This document shows positions 24,554-34,006 of a DNA stretch of 64,000 bases, piece after piece. A program made the translations under genes and the position numbers. A model generated the notes under the pieces. The model made no database searches. It was not told where the DNA came from and saw only the letters and a list, made by a program, of their open reading frames with translations. The first letter of the stretch is position 1; each line of letters begins with the position of its first letter. Origin of the DNA: Lewinella sp. IMCC34183 (GTDB lineage Bacteria > Bacteroidota > Bacteroidia > Chitinophagales > Saprospiraceae). Location of the stretch: NCBI RefSeq assembly GCF_003390915.1, contig NZ_QMEM01000001.1:868001-932000 (forward strand), in the 5' to 3' direction.

Positions 24554-26005
24554 CTATTCCTCTTCGGATACCACCTGAGCAGCGGCCTTCACCGTATCAA
24601 CGGCTTGCTGCACCCGGTGAGTAGCTTCGTCCACGGCCTGGTCGATACGCTCGGTGGCTTGGTTAAGCAGGGAGGGAGCGGCCGTCCGCTGCTTCTTGGG
24701 TACGTGCACCTCATTGGCCAGGACCTGGCTAAAGGCGGTAAAGTTGGCTACGATGTCGCCGGGCGCGGCGGACTTAAGCGACTTGCGGTCCGCCTTCGCC
24801 TGCTTCTTGCCCGACCGGATCGCCTCGGCGGCGGCCTTCAGCTTCGCCTCTTCCTCGGGGCTCAGGTTGCGGCCGGACATCTCGGCGGCGATCTTGGCGC
24901 GGGCGGCTTCCTTTGCCTGCCGCTCGGCGGCCTTACGCGCCTGCTTCTCGGCGCGCTTCTTGTCCTTCTCGATGCGGGCCTCCAGCATGGTCTGGGTCTT
25001 CACCATGTCGGACAGCTTCTCGTTCTTGCTGTTGATCCGGCTCTCGATCATGATGATCTTGGCTTGGCGGATCTGGGCTTCGAGTTGACCATCGGTCCGC
25101 TCGATGCGGCGCTTTTCGAATTTCAGGTCCTCCTGGTCGCGACCGATACTCTTGCGCATACGCTCCATGGCCTTCATCAGCCCCTGGTAGCGGGCCTCGT
25201 TTCGACCGAGTGCTCCGCCGGCGGCGCCCGACTTATCTCCCCCACCCTGTCCGCGCTTTTCCTTCACGGATTTGAACGCGGCATCGATACGGCCGTAGAT
25301 CTTTTCGCGGTCTTCCTTGGTGAACTTCACGCCGTGAAACTTGCGCTGCACTTCACGGAGCTCCTGGAATACCTTATTCAGGTGGGTGCCCTCCACAATA
25401 CGGGCCTCGAGGTCGGCCAACAGCTTGCCGAACTTCTCCATCTGCTTGGCGGACTCGGCCTCGTACTGCTTGTTGACCTCCTGCCGCAGCTCCTTCAGGC
25501 GGGCGAACACGGCGTCGGACCGCTTGCGCAGCTCGTTGCCCTGTTCGCGCAACAGGGTCTTGTCTTGCAGCTGCGATTGCACCTTCTGCCAGAAGGCCTT
25601 GGCCTGGTTCCAGAGGTCGCTGCTGTAGGCACCGGCCCGCTCGATCCGATCCTCGATCTCGGCGATCTCGCTACGGTAATTCTCGGCCAGCTTCTCGCTC
25701 AGCACGTGGAAGTGCCACTCGGTCTGGGCGCGGACGATCATGTCGGTCTGTTCGGCGCGCAGGTCGTCGGGCAGCAGCGATTCGGTGACGCTGAGTTCGC
25801 GGGCGATGACGCGGTCGGGCTCGGGCAATTCGGCCTCCGCTTCCTTGCGCCATTTTTCCATGAAGGCGGTATAGACCTCGTCGGTCACGACCTTCTCGGG
25901 GAAAGTCTCGATGCGCACGATGTTATCGGCTACCTGGAGCTCGATCGTGATCAGTACGCGTTTTTCCTGGGCGTCACGCCCCCAGACGGCAATTCGGTTT
26001 CGCAT
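24554..26005 (-). CDS. Large coiled-coil protein, DUF349-like segment
   Basis: The 483-residue product has no signal peptide or membrane helix. The first 60 residues form a beta-rich start (RIAVWGRDAQEKRVLITIELQ). Then come long helices with heptad patterns: about residues 115-260 contain a DUF349-like piece (FQELREVQRKFHGVKFTKEDREKI), and about 290-400 contain a strongly charged helix rich in Lys, Glu, Arg and Ala (KKRAEKQARKAAERQAKEAA). A short amphipathic end follows (TERIDQAVDEATHRVQQAVD). It is probably a cytoplasmic scaffold or nucleic-acid-associated protein. DUF349 is known from few functional studies, and the match is weak. It stands alone; its neighbours give no clue. Confidence 0.6.
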   Translation of the reverse strand: MRNRIAVWGRDAQEKRVLITIELQVADNIVRIETFPEKVVTDEVYTAFMEKWRKEAEAELPEPDRVIARELSVTESLLPDDLRAEQTDMIVRAQTEWHFHVLSEKLAENYRSEIAEIEDRIERAGAYSSDLWNQAKAFWQKVQSQLQDKTLLREQGNELRKRSDAVFARLKELRQEVNKQYEAESAKQMEKFGKLLADLEARIVEGTHLNKVFQELREVQRKFHGVKFTKEDREKIYGRIDAAFKSVKEKRGQGGGDKSGAAGGALGRNEARYQGLMKAMERMRKSIGRDQEDLKFEKRRIERTDGQLEAQIRQAKIIMIESRINSKNEKLSDMVKTQTMLEARIEKDKKRAEKQARKAAERQAKEAARAKIAAEMSGRNLSPEEEAKLKAAAEAIRSGKKQAKADRKSLKSAAPGDIVANFTAFSQVLANEVHVPKKQRTAAPSLLNQATERIDQAVDEATHRVQQAVDTVKAAAQVVSEEE

Positions 26006-26120
26006 GGCGGTGGTCTATCGTAGCCGGCGCGGCCGCGGGTGCGGCGGGTCACGCGTCGGGTGGTATGCATTGGTTCAAGTCAGCAATGCGCTAACTTACT
26101 AATTATAATGGCGCGTTGAA

Positions 26121-27131
26121 TCAGGCGGTCACCCGCTGGCCAACGAGCTTGTGCTCAAGAAGGTATTCGGCAATCTGGACGGCATTCGTGGCGGCTCCCT
26201 TGCGCAGGTTGTCGGCCACGATCCAGAGGTTGAGGCCGTTTTCGATGCTCTCGTCGCGGCGGATGCGGCCCACGAATACTTCGTCGCGGTGCTTGGCCAG
26301 TAACGGCATGGGGTAGCTGTTAGTTTTGGGATCGTCCTGCAGCACCACGCCGGGGACGCTACCGAGCAGCTCCCGCACCTTCTCTACCGTGAAGGGACGC
26401 TCGAATTCGACGTTCACGCTTTCGCTGTGGCCGCCGTGCACGGGTACCCGCACCGCAGTAGCGGTTACAGCGAGGTTGGGCGCACCGAGGATTTTGCGGG
26501 TCTCGTGGACGAGCTTCATCTCCTCCTTGGTGTAGTCGTTGTCGAGAAAGACGTCGCAGTGCGGAATGCAGTTCTCGAAGATCGGGTAGTGGTACGCCGG
26601 TTCCTCGCTCTTGCCGCCGTCGCGCTCCGTTTCGTACTGCTTGACGGCCTTGACACCGGTACCGGTGAAGGACTGGTACGTGGAGATGACGAGGCGCTTG
26701 ATGCCGAAGGCCTTATGGAGGGGGGCCAGGGCCACGACCATCTGGATCGTGGAGCAATTAGGGTTCGCGATGATGCGGTCCGCGGGGGTAAGCTCGTCGG
26801 CGTTCACTTCGGGAACCACGAGCTTTTTATCGGGGTCCATGCGCCAAGCGCTGCTGTTGTCGATGACGGTGGTGCCCACTTCCGCGAAGCGCGGTGCCCA
26901 CTCGAGGCTGGTGCTGCCGCCGGCCGAGAAGATGGCGATGTCGCATCGGGCATCCACTGCGTCCTGCAGGGAGACCACGGTATAGTTCTTTCCCCGGTAC
27001 TCGATCTGCTTGCCGACCGAGCGCTCGGAAGCGACGGGAAGCAGCTCGGTAATGGGGAAATCGTGTTCCTTAAGTACTTCGAACATGACGCCTCCGACCA
27101 GGCCGGTAGCGCCGACAACGGCAACTTTCAT
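26121..27131 (-). CDS. asd: Aspartate-semialdehyde dehydrogenase
   Basis: With the ATG at 27131 (MKVAVVGATGLVGGVMFEVL) the enzyme has 336 residues, the family length. NADP binding is at GATGLVG, the catalytic cysteine in IANPNCSTIQMV, and the substrate/active-site part in VRVPVHGGHSESVNVEF (His). It reduces aspartyl phosphate to the semialdehyde for lysine/diaminopimelate, threonine and methionine synthesis. A TATCTTCG box lies 24 nt upstream. A frame extension to 27215 has no family similarity. The gene is a single transcription unit. Confidence 0.97.
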   Translation of the reverse strand: MKVAVVGATGLVGGVMFEVLKEHDFPITELLPVASERSVGKQIEYRGKNYTVVSLQDAVDARCDIAIFSAGGSTSLEWAPRFAEVGTTVIDNSSAWRMDPDKKLVVPEVNADELTPADRIIANPNCSTIQMVVALAPLHKAFGIKRLVISTYQSFTGTGVKAVKQYETERDGGKSEEPAYHYPIFENCIPHCDVFLDNDYTKEEMKLVHETRKILGAPNLAVTATAVRVPVHGGHSESVNVEFERPFTVEKVRELLGSVPGVVLQDDPKTNSYPMPLLAKHRDEVFVGRIRRDESIENGLNLWIVADNLRKGAATNAVQIAEYLLEHKLVGQRVTA

Positions 27132-27154
27132 CGTAGTATGATTTTTGGGGACAA

Positions 27155-27162
27155 CGAAGATA
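27155..27162 (-). promoter_or_regulatory. -7-like box (TATCTTCG) of asd
   Basis: Minus-strand TAnnTTCG variant ending 24 nt before the asd ATG. The same variant precedes panC. Confidence 0.45.
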
Positions 27163-27405
27163 GGGTTTCCCGCCGGTTGGCTCCCTCCTTGGGGAACTAC
27201 ACCGCACCCGCGCACCGCAGGCCTACCTGTATACGCACGCGTACCATAGTTCGGATGTATGCGCCGACCGTCGTCCGGTCGAGGTGATCGCCCGTACTCC
27301 CGAAAAATGGCTACCGGTATTCTGAAAGCGGTGGATGTAGGTCAGTTCCTCGCCGAAGCGGGTACAAGCGTGGGGCGGCGGCGGGCCGGTCTATCCCGGG
27401 GTTGG

Positions 27406-27750
27406 TCAGAGCCGGTTGCCCTCTCCGGGGAACGCGACCTTGGGCTCGAAGGCCAGTGCCTCCTCGGTGGTCATGTATCCGTAGGCGATGATGATGACGG
27501 TATCGCCCACCTGGCAACGCCGCGCGGCGGCTCCGTTGAGGCAGATGATGCCGGACCCCTCCTCACCGCGGATGGTGTAGGTTTCTATGCGCTCGCCGTT
27601 GTTGTTGTTGACGATCTGCACCTTCTCGCCCTCAATGATGCCGGCCGCGTCGAGCAGCTGGCCGTCGATGGTGATGCTGCCGACGTAGTTGAGGTTGGCC
27701 TCGGTTACGGTAGCACGGTGAATCTTTCCTTTGAAACGTTGGATGAGCAT
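27406..27750 (-). CDS. panD: Aspartate 1-decarboxylase (pyruvoyl-dependent)
   Basis: The 114-residue proenzyme has the hallmark start [24 protein letters not shown] followed by Ser: cleavage between Gly24 and Ser25 makes the pyruvoyl group. The rest ([37 protein letters not shown]) is typical. It makes beta-alanine for pantothenate. It lies 58 nt downstream of panC on the same strand; both are needed for the same product, so an operon is likely. The 274-nt gap to asd downstream holds nothing I recognise. Confidence 0.97.
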   Translation of the reverse strand: MLIQRFKGKIHRATVTEANLNYVGSITIDGQLLDAAGIIEGEKVQIVNNNNGERIETYTIRGEEGSGIICLNGAAARRCQVGDTVIIIAYGYMTTEEALAFEPKVAFPGEGNRL

Positions 27751-27808
27751 AATCGGAATAAAGTGGTGGGGCGGGAAATACGTCCGGCAATCAAACGCGC
27801 CGGGGTGG

Positions 27809-28681
27809 TCAAGGGTTGGGCGGGCGCAGGGTACGGTTGTCGATGAGGCGCACCGATCCGGCGTGGACGGCGGTGGCGGCGACCACTTCGCGGGCGGGCG
27901 CGCCGTCCTGGTACGGCAGCAGGGTGTCGCCGTCGACCACCTCCACGTATTCGGGTTCCAGGAGGGGGTGGGCACGCAGGGCGGCGAGGGCCAGGCGTTC
28001 CAGCTCCCGGGCGGGCCAGCCGCAGTTCAGGCCCGTTACGATGCCCGCCAGCTGCCGGTTGATGACGGTGGCGGCGCGGCGTTCGGCCTCCCCCAGTCGG
28101 CGGTTGCGGGAGCTGAGGGCCAGCCCGTCGGCTTCGCGGACGGTCTCCACCGTCTCCACGGCCACCTCCAGGCCGAGTTGCCCGATCATGTGCCGTATCA
28201 CGGCCACCTGCTGGTAGTCTTTCTGGCCTAGGAAAAGCACATGGGGACGCACGATATCGAGCAGGCGACTGACCACCTGTACGACGCCTTCGAAGTGCCC
28301 GGGGCGGTGGGCGCCTTCCAGACGAGTGGTCAGGGCGCCGTACTCCAGGTCCGCGGCGGCGGAAGGGGCGGCGGTGCCTGCGGGATAGACGTCTTCTATT
28401 GTAGGCCGGTACAGGTGGGTACAGCCCGCGTCGCGGAGCAACTCGGCATCGGCCTCCGGTGTGCGGGGATAAGCGTCGAGATCGGAACCGTCGTTAAACT
28501 GGGTAGGGTTGACGAAGACGCTGACCACGGTGCGGTCACAACTCGCCACGCTGGACGCTACCAAGCTTGCGTGCCCCGCGTGCAGGGCGCCCATGGTGGG
28601 CACGAAACCTACGCGGTGGCCGGCGGATCGCTCGGCGGCGAGGGCGGTGGAAAGCTCGGATGCGGTGGTAAAGATCAGCAA
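27809..28681 (-). CDS. panC: Pantothenate synthetase
   Basis: The 290-residue ligase joins pantoate and beta-alanine with ATP. It shows HIGH-type HAGHASLV after [45 protein letters not shown] (KMSKS-region equivalent is LSSRNRRL) and [19 protein letters not shown]. No ATG lies near the expected N-terminus, and [10 protein letters not shown] is the natural start; I therefore place it at the TTG at 28681. The longer frame to 28822 crosses two promoters and is unlikely. A -7-like TATCTTCG lies 44 nt upstream. panD follows. Confidence 0.94.
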   Translation of the reverse strand: MLIFTTASELSTALAAERSAGHRVGFVPTMGALHAGHASLVASSVASCDRTVVSVFVNPTQFNDGSDLDAYPRTPEADAELLRDAGCTHLYRPTIEDVYPAGTAAPSAAADLEYGALTTRLEGAHRPGHFEGVVQVVSRLLDIVRPHVLFLGQKDYQQVAVIRHMIGQLGLEVAVETVETVREADGLALSSRNRRLGEAERRAATVINRQLAGIVTGLNCGWPARELERLALAALRAHPLLEPEYVEVVDGDTLLPYQDGAPAREVVAATAVHAGSVRLIDNRTLRPPNP

Positions 28682-28724
28682 ATACCGATGGGATTGGGCG
28701 GGCGGACGGGCCGCTAAGGGCGGC

Positions 28725-28761
28725 CGAAGATAGGGGGTATCGGCAATATTTTGTAACTTTG
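28725..28761. promoter_or_regulatory. Divergent -7 boxes for panC (-) and the glycogen-synthase-like gene (+)
   Basis: TATCTTCG on the minus strand (28732-28725) and TAACTTTG on the plus strand (28754-28761) are 21 bp apart. The plus box leaves a leader of about 80 nt before the ATG at 28846. Confidence 0.5.
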
Positions 28762-28845
28762 CCACTCTTGGGGCCGCGCGAGGGCTCCCGTGCCGCGCTG
28801 CAATGGCAGTCGGGCTCGTCAATAACCTGTAACGCGATCATAGAT

Positions 28846-29670
28846 ATGAGCAAAACTAAGGTGCTGATTGTTACCCAGGAAATGGATCCCTACACGGAGC
28901 TGACAGAAATTGCCACTACCGTCCGGGCCCTGGCCCCCTACCTCCAGAAAAACCAGATGGAAATCCGTGTGCTGATGCCACGTTACGGAACCATCAACGA
29001 GCGCCGCCACCGGCTGCACGAGGTCGTCCGCCTCTCGGGCATGAATATCATCGTCGACGACGACGACTACCCCCTCATCATTAAAGTAGCCTCCCTGCCC
29101 GACAAGGGCGTACGTATGCAGGTTTACTTCCTTGACAACGAAGACTTCTTCAAGCGCAAGTTCGTCCACGTCGACAAGCAGGGCAATCCCTTCGACGACA
29201 ACGCCGACCGCGCGGTCTTCTTCAGCAAGGGCGTGATCGAGACGGTCCGTAAGTTCGGCTGGCCGCCCGACATCATCCACGTACACGGTTGGATGACGAG
29301 CCTCATTCCCTTCTACCTGCGTACCGCCTACAAAAACGAGCCGCTGTTCAAGAACAGCAAGATCGTTTACAGCCTCTACCAGAGCGGGCCCGAGAAGCAC
29401 ATCACGGACGACTTCGCCATGAAGGCCAGCATCAATGCCCTGAGTGAAGAAGATCTCGCCCCCTACCTGGAAGACGGCAAGCCCGCCCTGCACCGCGGGG
29501 CCATCAAGTACAGCGATGCCGTTATCCGGGGCAGCGAGGAACTCGACGATACCCTGGCTACCGCCCTGGCGCAGGCCGATATCCCCGTACTGAATGTACA
29601 GGGAAGCGAAGCCCCCCAGGCGAGTGTGGAGTTCTACCGCGAGCTCTTGGCCGCGGAGGTAGAGAAGTAG
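28846..29670 (+). CDS. Glycogen/starch synthase-like protein, GT5 N-terminal domain only
   Basis: The 274-residue protein matches only the N-terminal (GT5) half of glycogen synthases: VLIVTQEMDPYTELTEIA, LMPRYGTINERRHRLHEVVRL, VYFLDNEDFFKRK and PDIIHVHGWMTSLIPFYL. It lacks the C-terminal GT-B half with the nucleotide-sugar site. A protein of this length, divergent from panC and close to a DUF4270 gene, is conserved across Bacteroidota, so it is not a truncation here. Whether it transfers glucose is doubtful; its role is unknown. The ATG at 28846 follows the family start (MSKTKVLIVTQE). Confidence 0.9.
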   Translation: MSKTKVLIVTQEMDPYTELTEIATTVRALAPYLQKNQMEIRVLMPRYGTINERRHRLHEVVRLSGMNIIVDDDDYPLIIKVASLPDKGVRMQVYFLDNEDFFKRKFVHVDKQGNPFDDNADRAVFFSKGVIETVRKFGWPPDIIHVHGWMTSLIPFYLRTAYKNEPLFKNSKIVYSLYQSGPEKHITDDFAMKASINALSEEDLAPYLEDGKPALHRGAIKYSDAVIRGSEELDDTLATALAQADIPVLNVQGSEAPQASVEFYRELLAAEVEK

Positions 29671-29714
29671 CAACCAACCTTACCTACCGCCCGCCCCCTC
29701 CCTACAGCAGAACC

Positions 29715-29749
29715 ACGAGTCCTTCCCCTTTGTCCGGGGAAGGACTCGT
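29715..29749 (+). terminator. Intrinsic terminator after the GT5-like gene
   Basis: Perfect 14-bp stem (ACGAGTCCTTCCCC with its complement) around a TTTGTCC loop, then TTTACTTTT. Confidence 0.93.
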
Positions 29750-29812
29750 TTACTTTTCCCCCGCTCATCCACTGACCGTCCCCTACGTTATATCAGTCTT
29801 AGACGCTACCAG

Positions 29813-31192
29813 ATGAAAGTACTTTGCGCCCTAGCGCTGCCCCTCCTGTTGCTGGCCTGTACCGACCCCATTACCGTGGGATCCGAATTGCTTGTCACCG
29901 ACCGCGCCACGGTGGGCGAAATCACCGATATCCCGTTCACTACCCGGGTCGTTACGGAAGATAGCCTGCTGGCCTACGACGGCACCGTGTCGTACGTCCC
30001 GCCTTCCCCCTTCACCTTTGGAAGCCTGCAGGATCCGGAGTTCGGAACCACCCGACACGGTGTTTACCTGACGCCGCGGCTCCCGCGCAACGCCAGCCAG
30101 CTGCCGGTCGTCCCCCCTTACGCCAGACTGGTTAACGTGACGATCGATTCGGCCGTCGTAATCCTGCCCATCGACACGGTCCGCGGCTTCTACGGCCCCG
30201 GACGCGAATTTCCGGTCCGGGCCACGCAGATCAGCGAAGCGGTGAGCTTCACCGAACGCTTTTACAACACGATCTTCTTGCCCACCGGGCAAACCAACGT
30301 AGCAGCGAATGCCACCTTCAGCGCCACGGCGACCCCTACCCTGGTACGCGACACCGCCATCACCAAGCCAGAGCTGTTGCGCCCCCACGCGCGCATCCGC
30401 CTGAGCGACGACTTTGCCCGGCAAATCGGGGCTCTCGGTCCGGAGAACTATGCGTTCGACTCCACCTTCCGCGACGCCTTCGCCGGACTCTACCTGGCAC
30501 CGGACGGCCCCAGCAACTCGCTGGTGACCTTCGCCCCCACGGAGGGGCAAAACGAGACCCCCTACAGCGGCTTTAATTTCTATTACCGGGACTCCACCGG
30601 GCGGGCGGCCGTTTACCGGATCGGTTTTCTGCAGGCCCTGCCCGCCAACTCGTACGACTTTGACGGCTCACTCGCCGGGACCCTACTCGATTCCACGACC
30701 AGCAATACCCTGGTGGCGGTAGCCGGACAGAGTGGCCTGATGACCGAGATCAATCTTGGTGACATCAGCGAGCTGCGCGGCCGCGTCATCAACCGGGCCG
30801 AACTGGAAATTCCCGTTGCCGACGTGGAGGGCGTTTCCTATACCGATTACCCCCTGCCCACCCGGCTGGAACTCTTCTACCGGGCTACCCCGGACGGCCC
30901 CCTGCTGAGTATTGCCGACCGCCTCGAGCTCGCCCGCACACGGGCTATCCCAGCCAACATTTTGTTCTTCATGGGCGGTCAGCTACGGACCGAGGACAAC
31001 ATCCGTTTGTACTCGCCGGCCTTCTCCATCCACCTGCAACGCATTCTCGACGGTGAAGCACCGCCGCAGCTTTACCTCCGGGTCTCGCCACTGGACAATA
31101 CCGAGGTACGTGCCGCACGGGCATTTCTTAACGGCCCGGCTGCGGCGACCAACCCCGCGCGCATCCGCGTCACCTACACTGATCTGGATTAG
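29813..31192 (+). CDS. DUF4270 lipoprotein
   Basis: The 459-residue protein starts with a lipoprotein signal (MKVLCALALPLLLLAC, Cys16) and follows the DUF4270 pattern: DPITVGSELL, then FTTRVVTEDSL, FTFGSLQDPEFGTTRHGVYL, VTIDSAVVILPID and a C-terminal NPARIRVTYTDLD. It is probably outer-membrane-anchored and beta-rich. In other Bacteroidota this family also sits between the GT5-like gene and glmS, so the order is syntenic. The function is unknown; the location suggests an envelope or exopolysaccharide role. Confidence 0.9.
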   Translation: MKVLCALALPLLLLACTDPITVGSELLVTDRATVGEITDIPFTTRVVTEDSLLAYDGTVSYVPPSPFTFGSLQDPEFGTTRHGVYLTPRLPRNASQLPVVPPYARLVNVTIDSAVVILPIDTVRGFYGPGREFPVRATQISEAVSFTERFYNTIFLPTGQTNVAANATFSATATPTLVRDTAITKPELLRPHARIRLSDDFARQIGALGPENYAFDSTFRDAFAGLYLAPDGPSNSLVTFAPTEGQNETPYSGFNFYYRDSTGRAAVYRIGFLQALPANSYDFDGSLAGTLLDSTTSNTLVAVAGQSGLMTEINLGDISELRGRVINRAELEIPVADVEGVSYTDYPLPTRLELFYRATPDGPLLSIADRLELARTRAIPANILFFMGGQLRTEDNIRLYSPAFSIHLQRILDGEAPPQLYLRVSPLDNTEVRAARAFLNGPAAATNPARIRVTYTDLD

Positions 31193-31326
31193 GGGAAGGC
31201 AACTTCTGCGTGTTACTCCCGTTAAACCTTGTGGAAACGCTACCGTCGTGTCCCGTTTTACCTATCCGTGTGCCTTTATGGCGCGACCCTGTTACCTAAC
31301 ACTAACCTATTAAATTTATATACGCT

Positions 31327-33165
31327 ATGTGCGGAATCGTTGGATATATTGGACACCGCCAGGCCGATGCCCTTATTATCAAGGGGCTTGAGCGCCTGGA
31401 ATACCGGGGCTACGATAGCGCCGGTATCGCCATACTCAACGACCACCTGTCCGTTTGGAAGAAAAAGGGGAAAGTATCTGCGCTGCGCAAGGAAATTGCG
31501 CGGAACGATACCACGGGCACCGTGGGGATCGGCCATACCCGATGGGCCACCCACGGAGAACCCAACGACGTCAACGCTCACCCCCACACCGGCGGTAACG
31601 GCCGGCTAGCCCTGGTCCACAACGGAATCATCGAAAACTACGCCGTACTCAAGAATGCCCTGGAGGCCGAAGGCCACGTCTTCTCGAGTGAAACGGATAC
31701 CGAGGTACTCGTCCACCTGATCGAGGAGATCCAGGACGAGGGTCAGCTTGCCCTGGAAGAAGCGGTCCGCCTTGCCCTTACCCGGGTCGAGGGCGCCTAC
31801 GCCATCGCCGTAGTCGATAGCCAGAACCCCAACGTACTGGTGGGCGCGCGCAAGGCGAGCCCGCTGGTGGTTGGTATTGGCGAGGGAGAGTTTTTCATCG
31901 GCTCCGACGCTTCTCCTTTCCTCGACAGCACCCGCCGCGTAGTGTACCTGGACGACAACCAGATCGCCAGCATTACCCTGGAAGAGGGACTGGTGATCAA
32001 GAACACGAAGAACGAAAACCAACCTCCCTTCATTCAGGAACTGGACATGCAGATCGAAGCGCTCGAAAAGAACGGCTTCGATCACTTCATGCTCAAAGAG
32101 ATCCACGAGCAGCCGATCACGGTGTTCGACGCGATGCGCGGACGGATCAGCAGCAAGGACAACCGGGTCACCCTCCGTGGAATGGAGGAGTACGCAAACC
32201 GATTCGTTCGGGCTAACCGCATCATCATCGTAGCCTGCGGAACGAGCTACCACTCGGGCCTCATCGGGGAATACCTCATCGAGGATCTCGCGCGTATCCC
32301 GGTAGAGGTAGAGTACGCCAGTGAGTTCCGTTACCGCAACCCCATTCTCAACGAGCGCGACATCGTGATCGCCCTGAGCCAGAGCGGGGAAACGGCAGAT
32401 ACCCTGGCTGCCCTCGAACTCGCCAAGAGCAAGGGTGCCATGATCTATGGCATCGTAAACGCCGTCGGCAGCAGTATCGCCCGCCTTACCGACGCGGGCA
32501 GCTACATCCACGCCGGTCCCGAGATCGGGGTGGCCAGTACCAAGGCCTTCACCGGACAGGTGACGGTGCTCACGCTGCTGGCCCTCAGCCTGGCCGAAAA
32601 ACTGAGTACGATCAGCACCACGACGCTGCATACGCTCACCGCGGAACTGGAACGTATCCCCGACAAGATCCGCCAGTGCCTCAAGGCGGACGAGCATATC
32701 CGCTACATCGCCAAAGAGATCAAGCACCACCACAACGCCCTTTACCTGGGACGCGGCTATAATTTCCCCGTAGCCCTGGAAGGTGCCCTGAAGCTCAAGG
32801 AAATCAGCTACATTCACGCCGAAGGCTACCCGGCCGCGGAAATGAAGCACGGCCCCATCGCTCTGATCGACGAAACCATGCCCGTGATCGTCACCGCGAC
32901 GAATCGCTCGGCGTACGAGAAGATTATCAGCAACGTGCAGGAAGTTCTCGCCCGCAAGGGAGTAGTGATCGCGGTCGTACCGGAAGGCGAAACGGCGATC
33001 AGTTCCATGGCCCACCACGTCATCGAGATCCCCAATACCGAAGAACAGCTCTCTCCCCTTCTGTCGGTCATCCCCCTGCAGTTGCTCAGCTACCATATCG
33101 CCGTCGAACTGGGCCGTAACGTCGACCAGCCCCGCAACCTGGCTAAATCCGTAACCGTAGAGTAG
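31327..33165 (+). CDS. glmS: Glutamine-fructose-6-phosphate aminotransferase (isomerizing)
   Basis: The 612-residue enzyme begins MCGIVGYIG, where Cys2 is the glutaminase nucleophile, and has HTRWATHGEPND. Two SIS domains follow (ACGTSYHSGLIGEYLIED and LGRGYNFPVALEGALKLKEISYIHAEGY), and the C-terminus ends RNLAKSVTVE as in the family. It makes glucosamine-6-phosphate for peptidoglycan and LPS. The gap to the DUF4270 gene (134 nt) contains no glmS ribozyme or obvious hairpin. DUF4290 follows 33 nt after the stop. Confidence 0.98.
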   Translation: MCGIVGYIGHRQADALIIKGLERLEYRGYDSAGIAILNDHLSVWKKKGKVSALRKEIARNDTTGTVGIGHTRWATHGEPNDVNAHPHTGGNGRLALVHNGIIENYAVLKNALEAEGHVFSSETDTEVLVHLIEEIQDEGQLALEEAVRLALTRVEGAYAIAVVDSQNPNVLVGARKASPLVVGIGEGEFFIGSDASPFLDSTRRVVYLDDNQIASITLEEGLVIKNTKNENQPPFIQELDMQIEALEKNGFDHFMLKEIHEQPITVFDAMRGRISSKDNRVTLRGMEEYANRFVRANRIIIVACGTSYHSGLIGEYLIEDLARIPVEVEYASEFRYRNPILNERDIVIALSQSGETADTLAALELAKSKGAMIYGIVNAVGSSIARLTDAGSYIHAGPEIGVASTKAFTGQVTVLTLLALSLAEKLSTISTTTLHTLTAELERIPDKIRQCLKADEHIRYIAKEIKHHHNALYLGRGYNFPVALEGALKLKEISYIHAEGYPAAEMKHGPIALIDETMPVIVTATNRSAYEKIISNVQEVLARKGVVIAVVPEGETAISSMAHHVIEIPNTEEQLSPLLSVIPLQLLSYHIAVELGRNVDQPRNLAKSVTVE

Positions 33166-33198
33166 ACCACTCACCCAACACAAGAAAACTTACCCTCC

Positions 33199-33885
33199 AT
33201 GGAATGGGACATTGAATACAACACCAGCAACGCCGAGCTGATCTACAGCGAATACGGCCGGACCGTACAGGAATTGCTTCAGAAAGCAAACGAGATCGAG
33301 GACGAGGCCGACCGCCAGGCCTACGTCGAGCGCGTCATTAAGCTGATGCTCCAGATGCAGCCCAGCGTAAAGCAGCAGGAGAACTACGAGGAGCGCCTCT
33401 GGAAGCATGCGTTCCGCATTGCGGGTGGCCACCTCAACGTCACGGTGCCCGAAGGCATCAACGCCACCCCCGATCCCGAAGGCGTCAGCCCGGAGCCCCT
33501 GCCCTACCCCGACAGCCACAAGCGCATGCTGCACTACGGCAAGAACGTCCTGGCGCTGATCGAACAGGGCAAAGCCATGGAAGACGGCCCGGAGCGTGAC
33601 CTGGTCACCTACACCGCCGCCTACTACATGAAGGTGGCGCTGACCGACTGGCGGGACGGCAAATTCTACAACGAGGACATGATCCGTAAGGACCTCTACG
33701 AACTTAGCGATAAGACGTTGGTCCTACCCAAGGACGCCAAGATCGGCGAACCGTCCGGCAACCAGCCCTCCCAGGATACAGGTACCCGGCGCAAGAAGAA
33801 GAAAAAGAAAGGCGGCGGCGGTGGCGGCGGCGGTGGTAACCGCAGCCGGAACTCCGGCCGCAGTCGCGGTCGCCGACGGCGCTAG
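33199..33885 (+). CDS. DUF4290 protein with basic, Gly-rich tail
   Basis: The 228-residue protein matches DUF4290: EYNTSNAELIYSEYGRTVQEL, RLWKHAFRIAGGHLNV, and VTYTAAYYMKVALTDWR. The helical core covers residues 1-180. The last 45 residues are extreme in composition: KKKKKKGGGGGGGGGNRSRN then SRGRRRR, an RNA-binding-like disordered tail. It lies in the glmS transcript and ends at a strong terminator. The function is unknown. The basic tail points to nucleic acid or ribosome contact, as an inference only. Confidence 0.88.
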   Translation: MEWDIEYNTSNAELIYSEYGRTVQELLQKANEIEDEADRQAYVERVIKLMLQMQPSVKQQENYEERLWKHAFRIAGGHLNVTVPEGINATPDPEGVSPEPLPYPDSHKRMLHYGKNVLALIEQGKAMEDGPERDLVTYTAAYYMKVALTDWRDGKFYNEDMIRKDLYELSDKTLVLPKDAKIGEPSGNQPSQDTGTRRKKKKKKGGGGGGGGGNRSRNSGRSRGRRRR

Positions 33886-33916
33886 CTAGCGTCCCGACTA
33901 CTCCGCGCCGCAACGC

Positions 33917-33953
33917 AAAAAGCCCCGCTACGTGATCGTAGCGGGGCTTTTTT
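33917..33953. terminator. Bidirectional terminator between DUF4290 and rpsT
   Basis: AAAAAGCCCCGCTACG and CGTAGCGGGGCTTTTT form a perfect stem around a TGAT loop, with A and T runs on both sides, so it can stop transcripts from both convergent genes. Confidence 0.93.
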
Positions 33954-34006
33954 GTTGGGCCGCAAAAACGGCCGGAGCGGCGGCGAAGCAGAACGCGCGA
34001 ACGGTA

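Noticed and set aside
24605-26023. Open frame of 472 codons opposite the coiled-coil gene
   Set aside because: Leucine-rich complement of Gln/Lys/Glu codons; the minus-strand frame has the coherent heptads and start.
31193-31326. Possible glmS ribozyme upstream of glmS
   Set aside because: The 134-nt gap is too short and lacks the conserved pseudoknot core; no such ribozyme is expected in this phylum.
31606-33183. Open frame of 525 codons opposite glmS
   Set aside because: It is an antisense shadow of a clearly identified gene and lacks any domain pattern.
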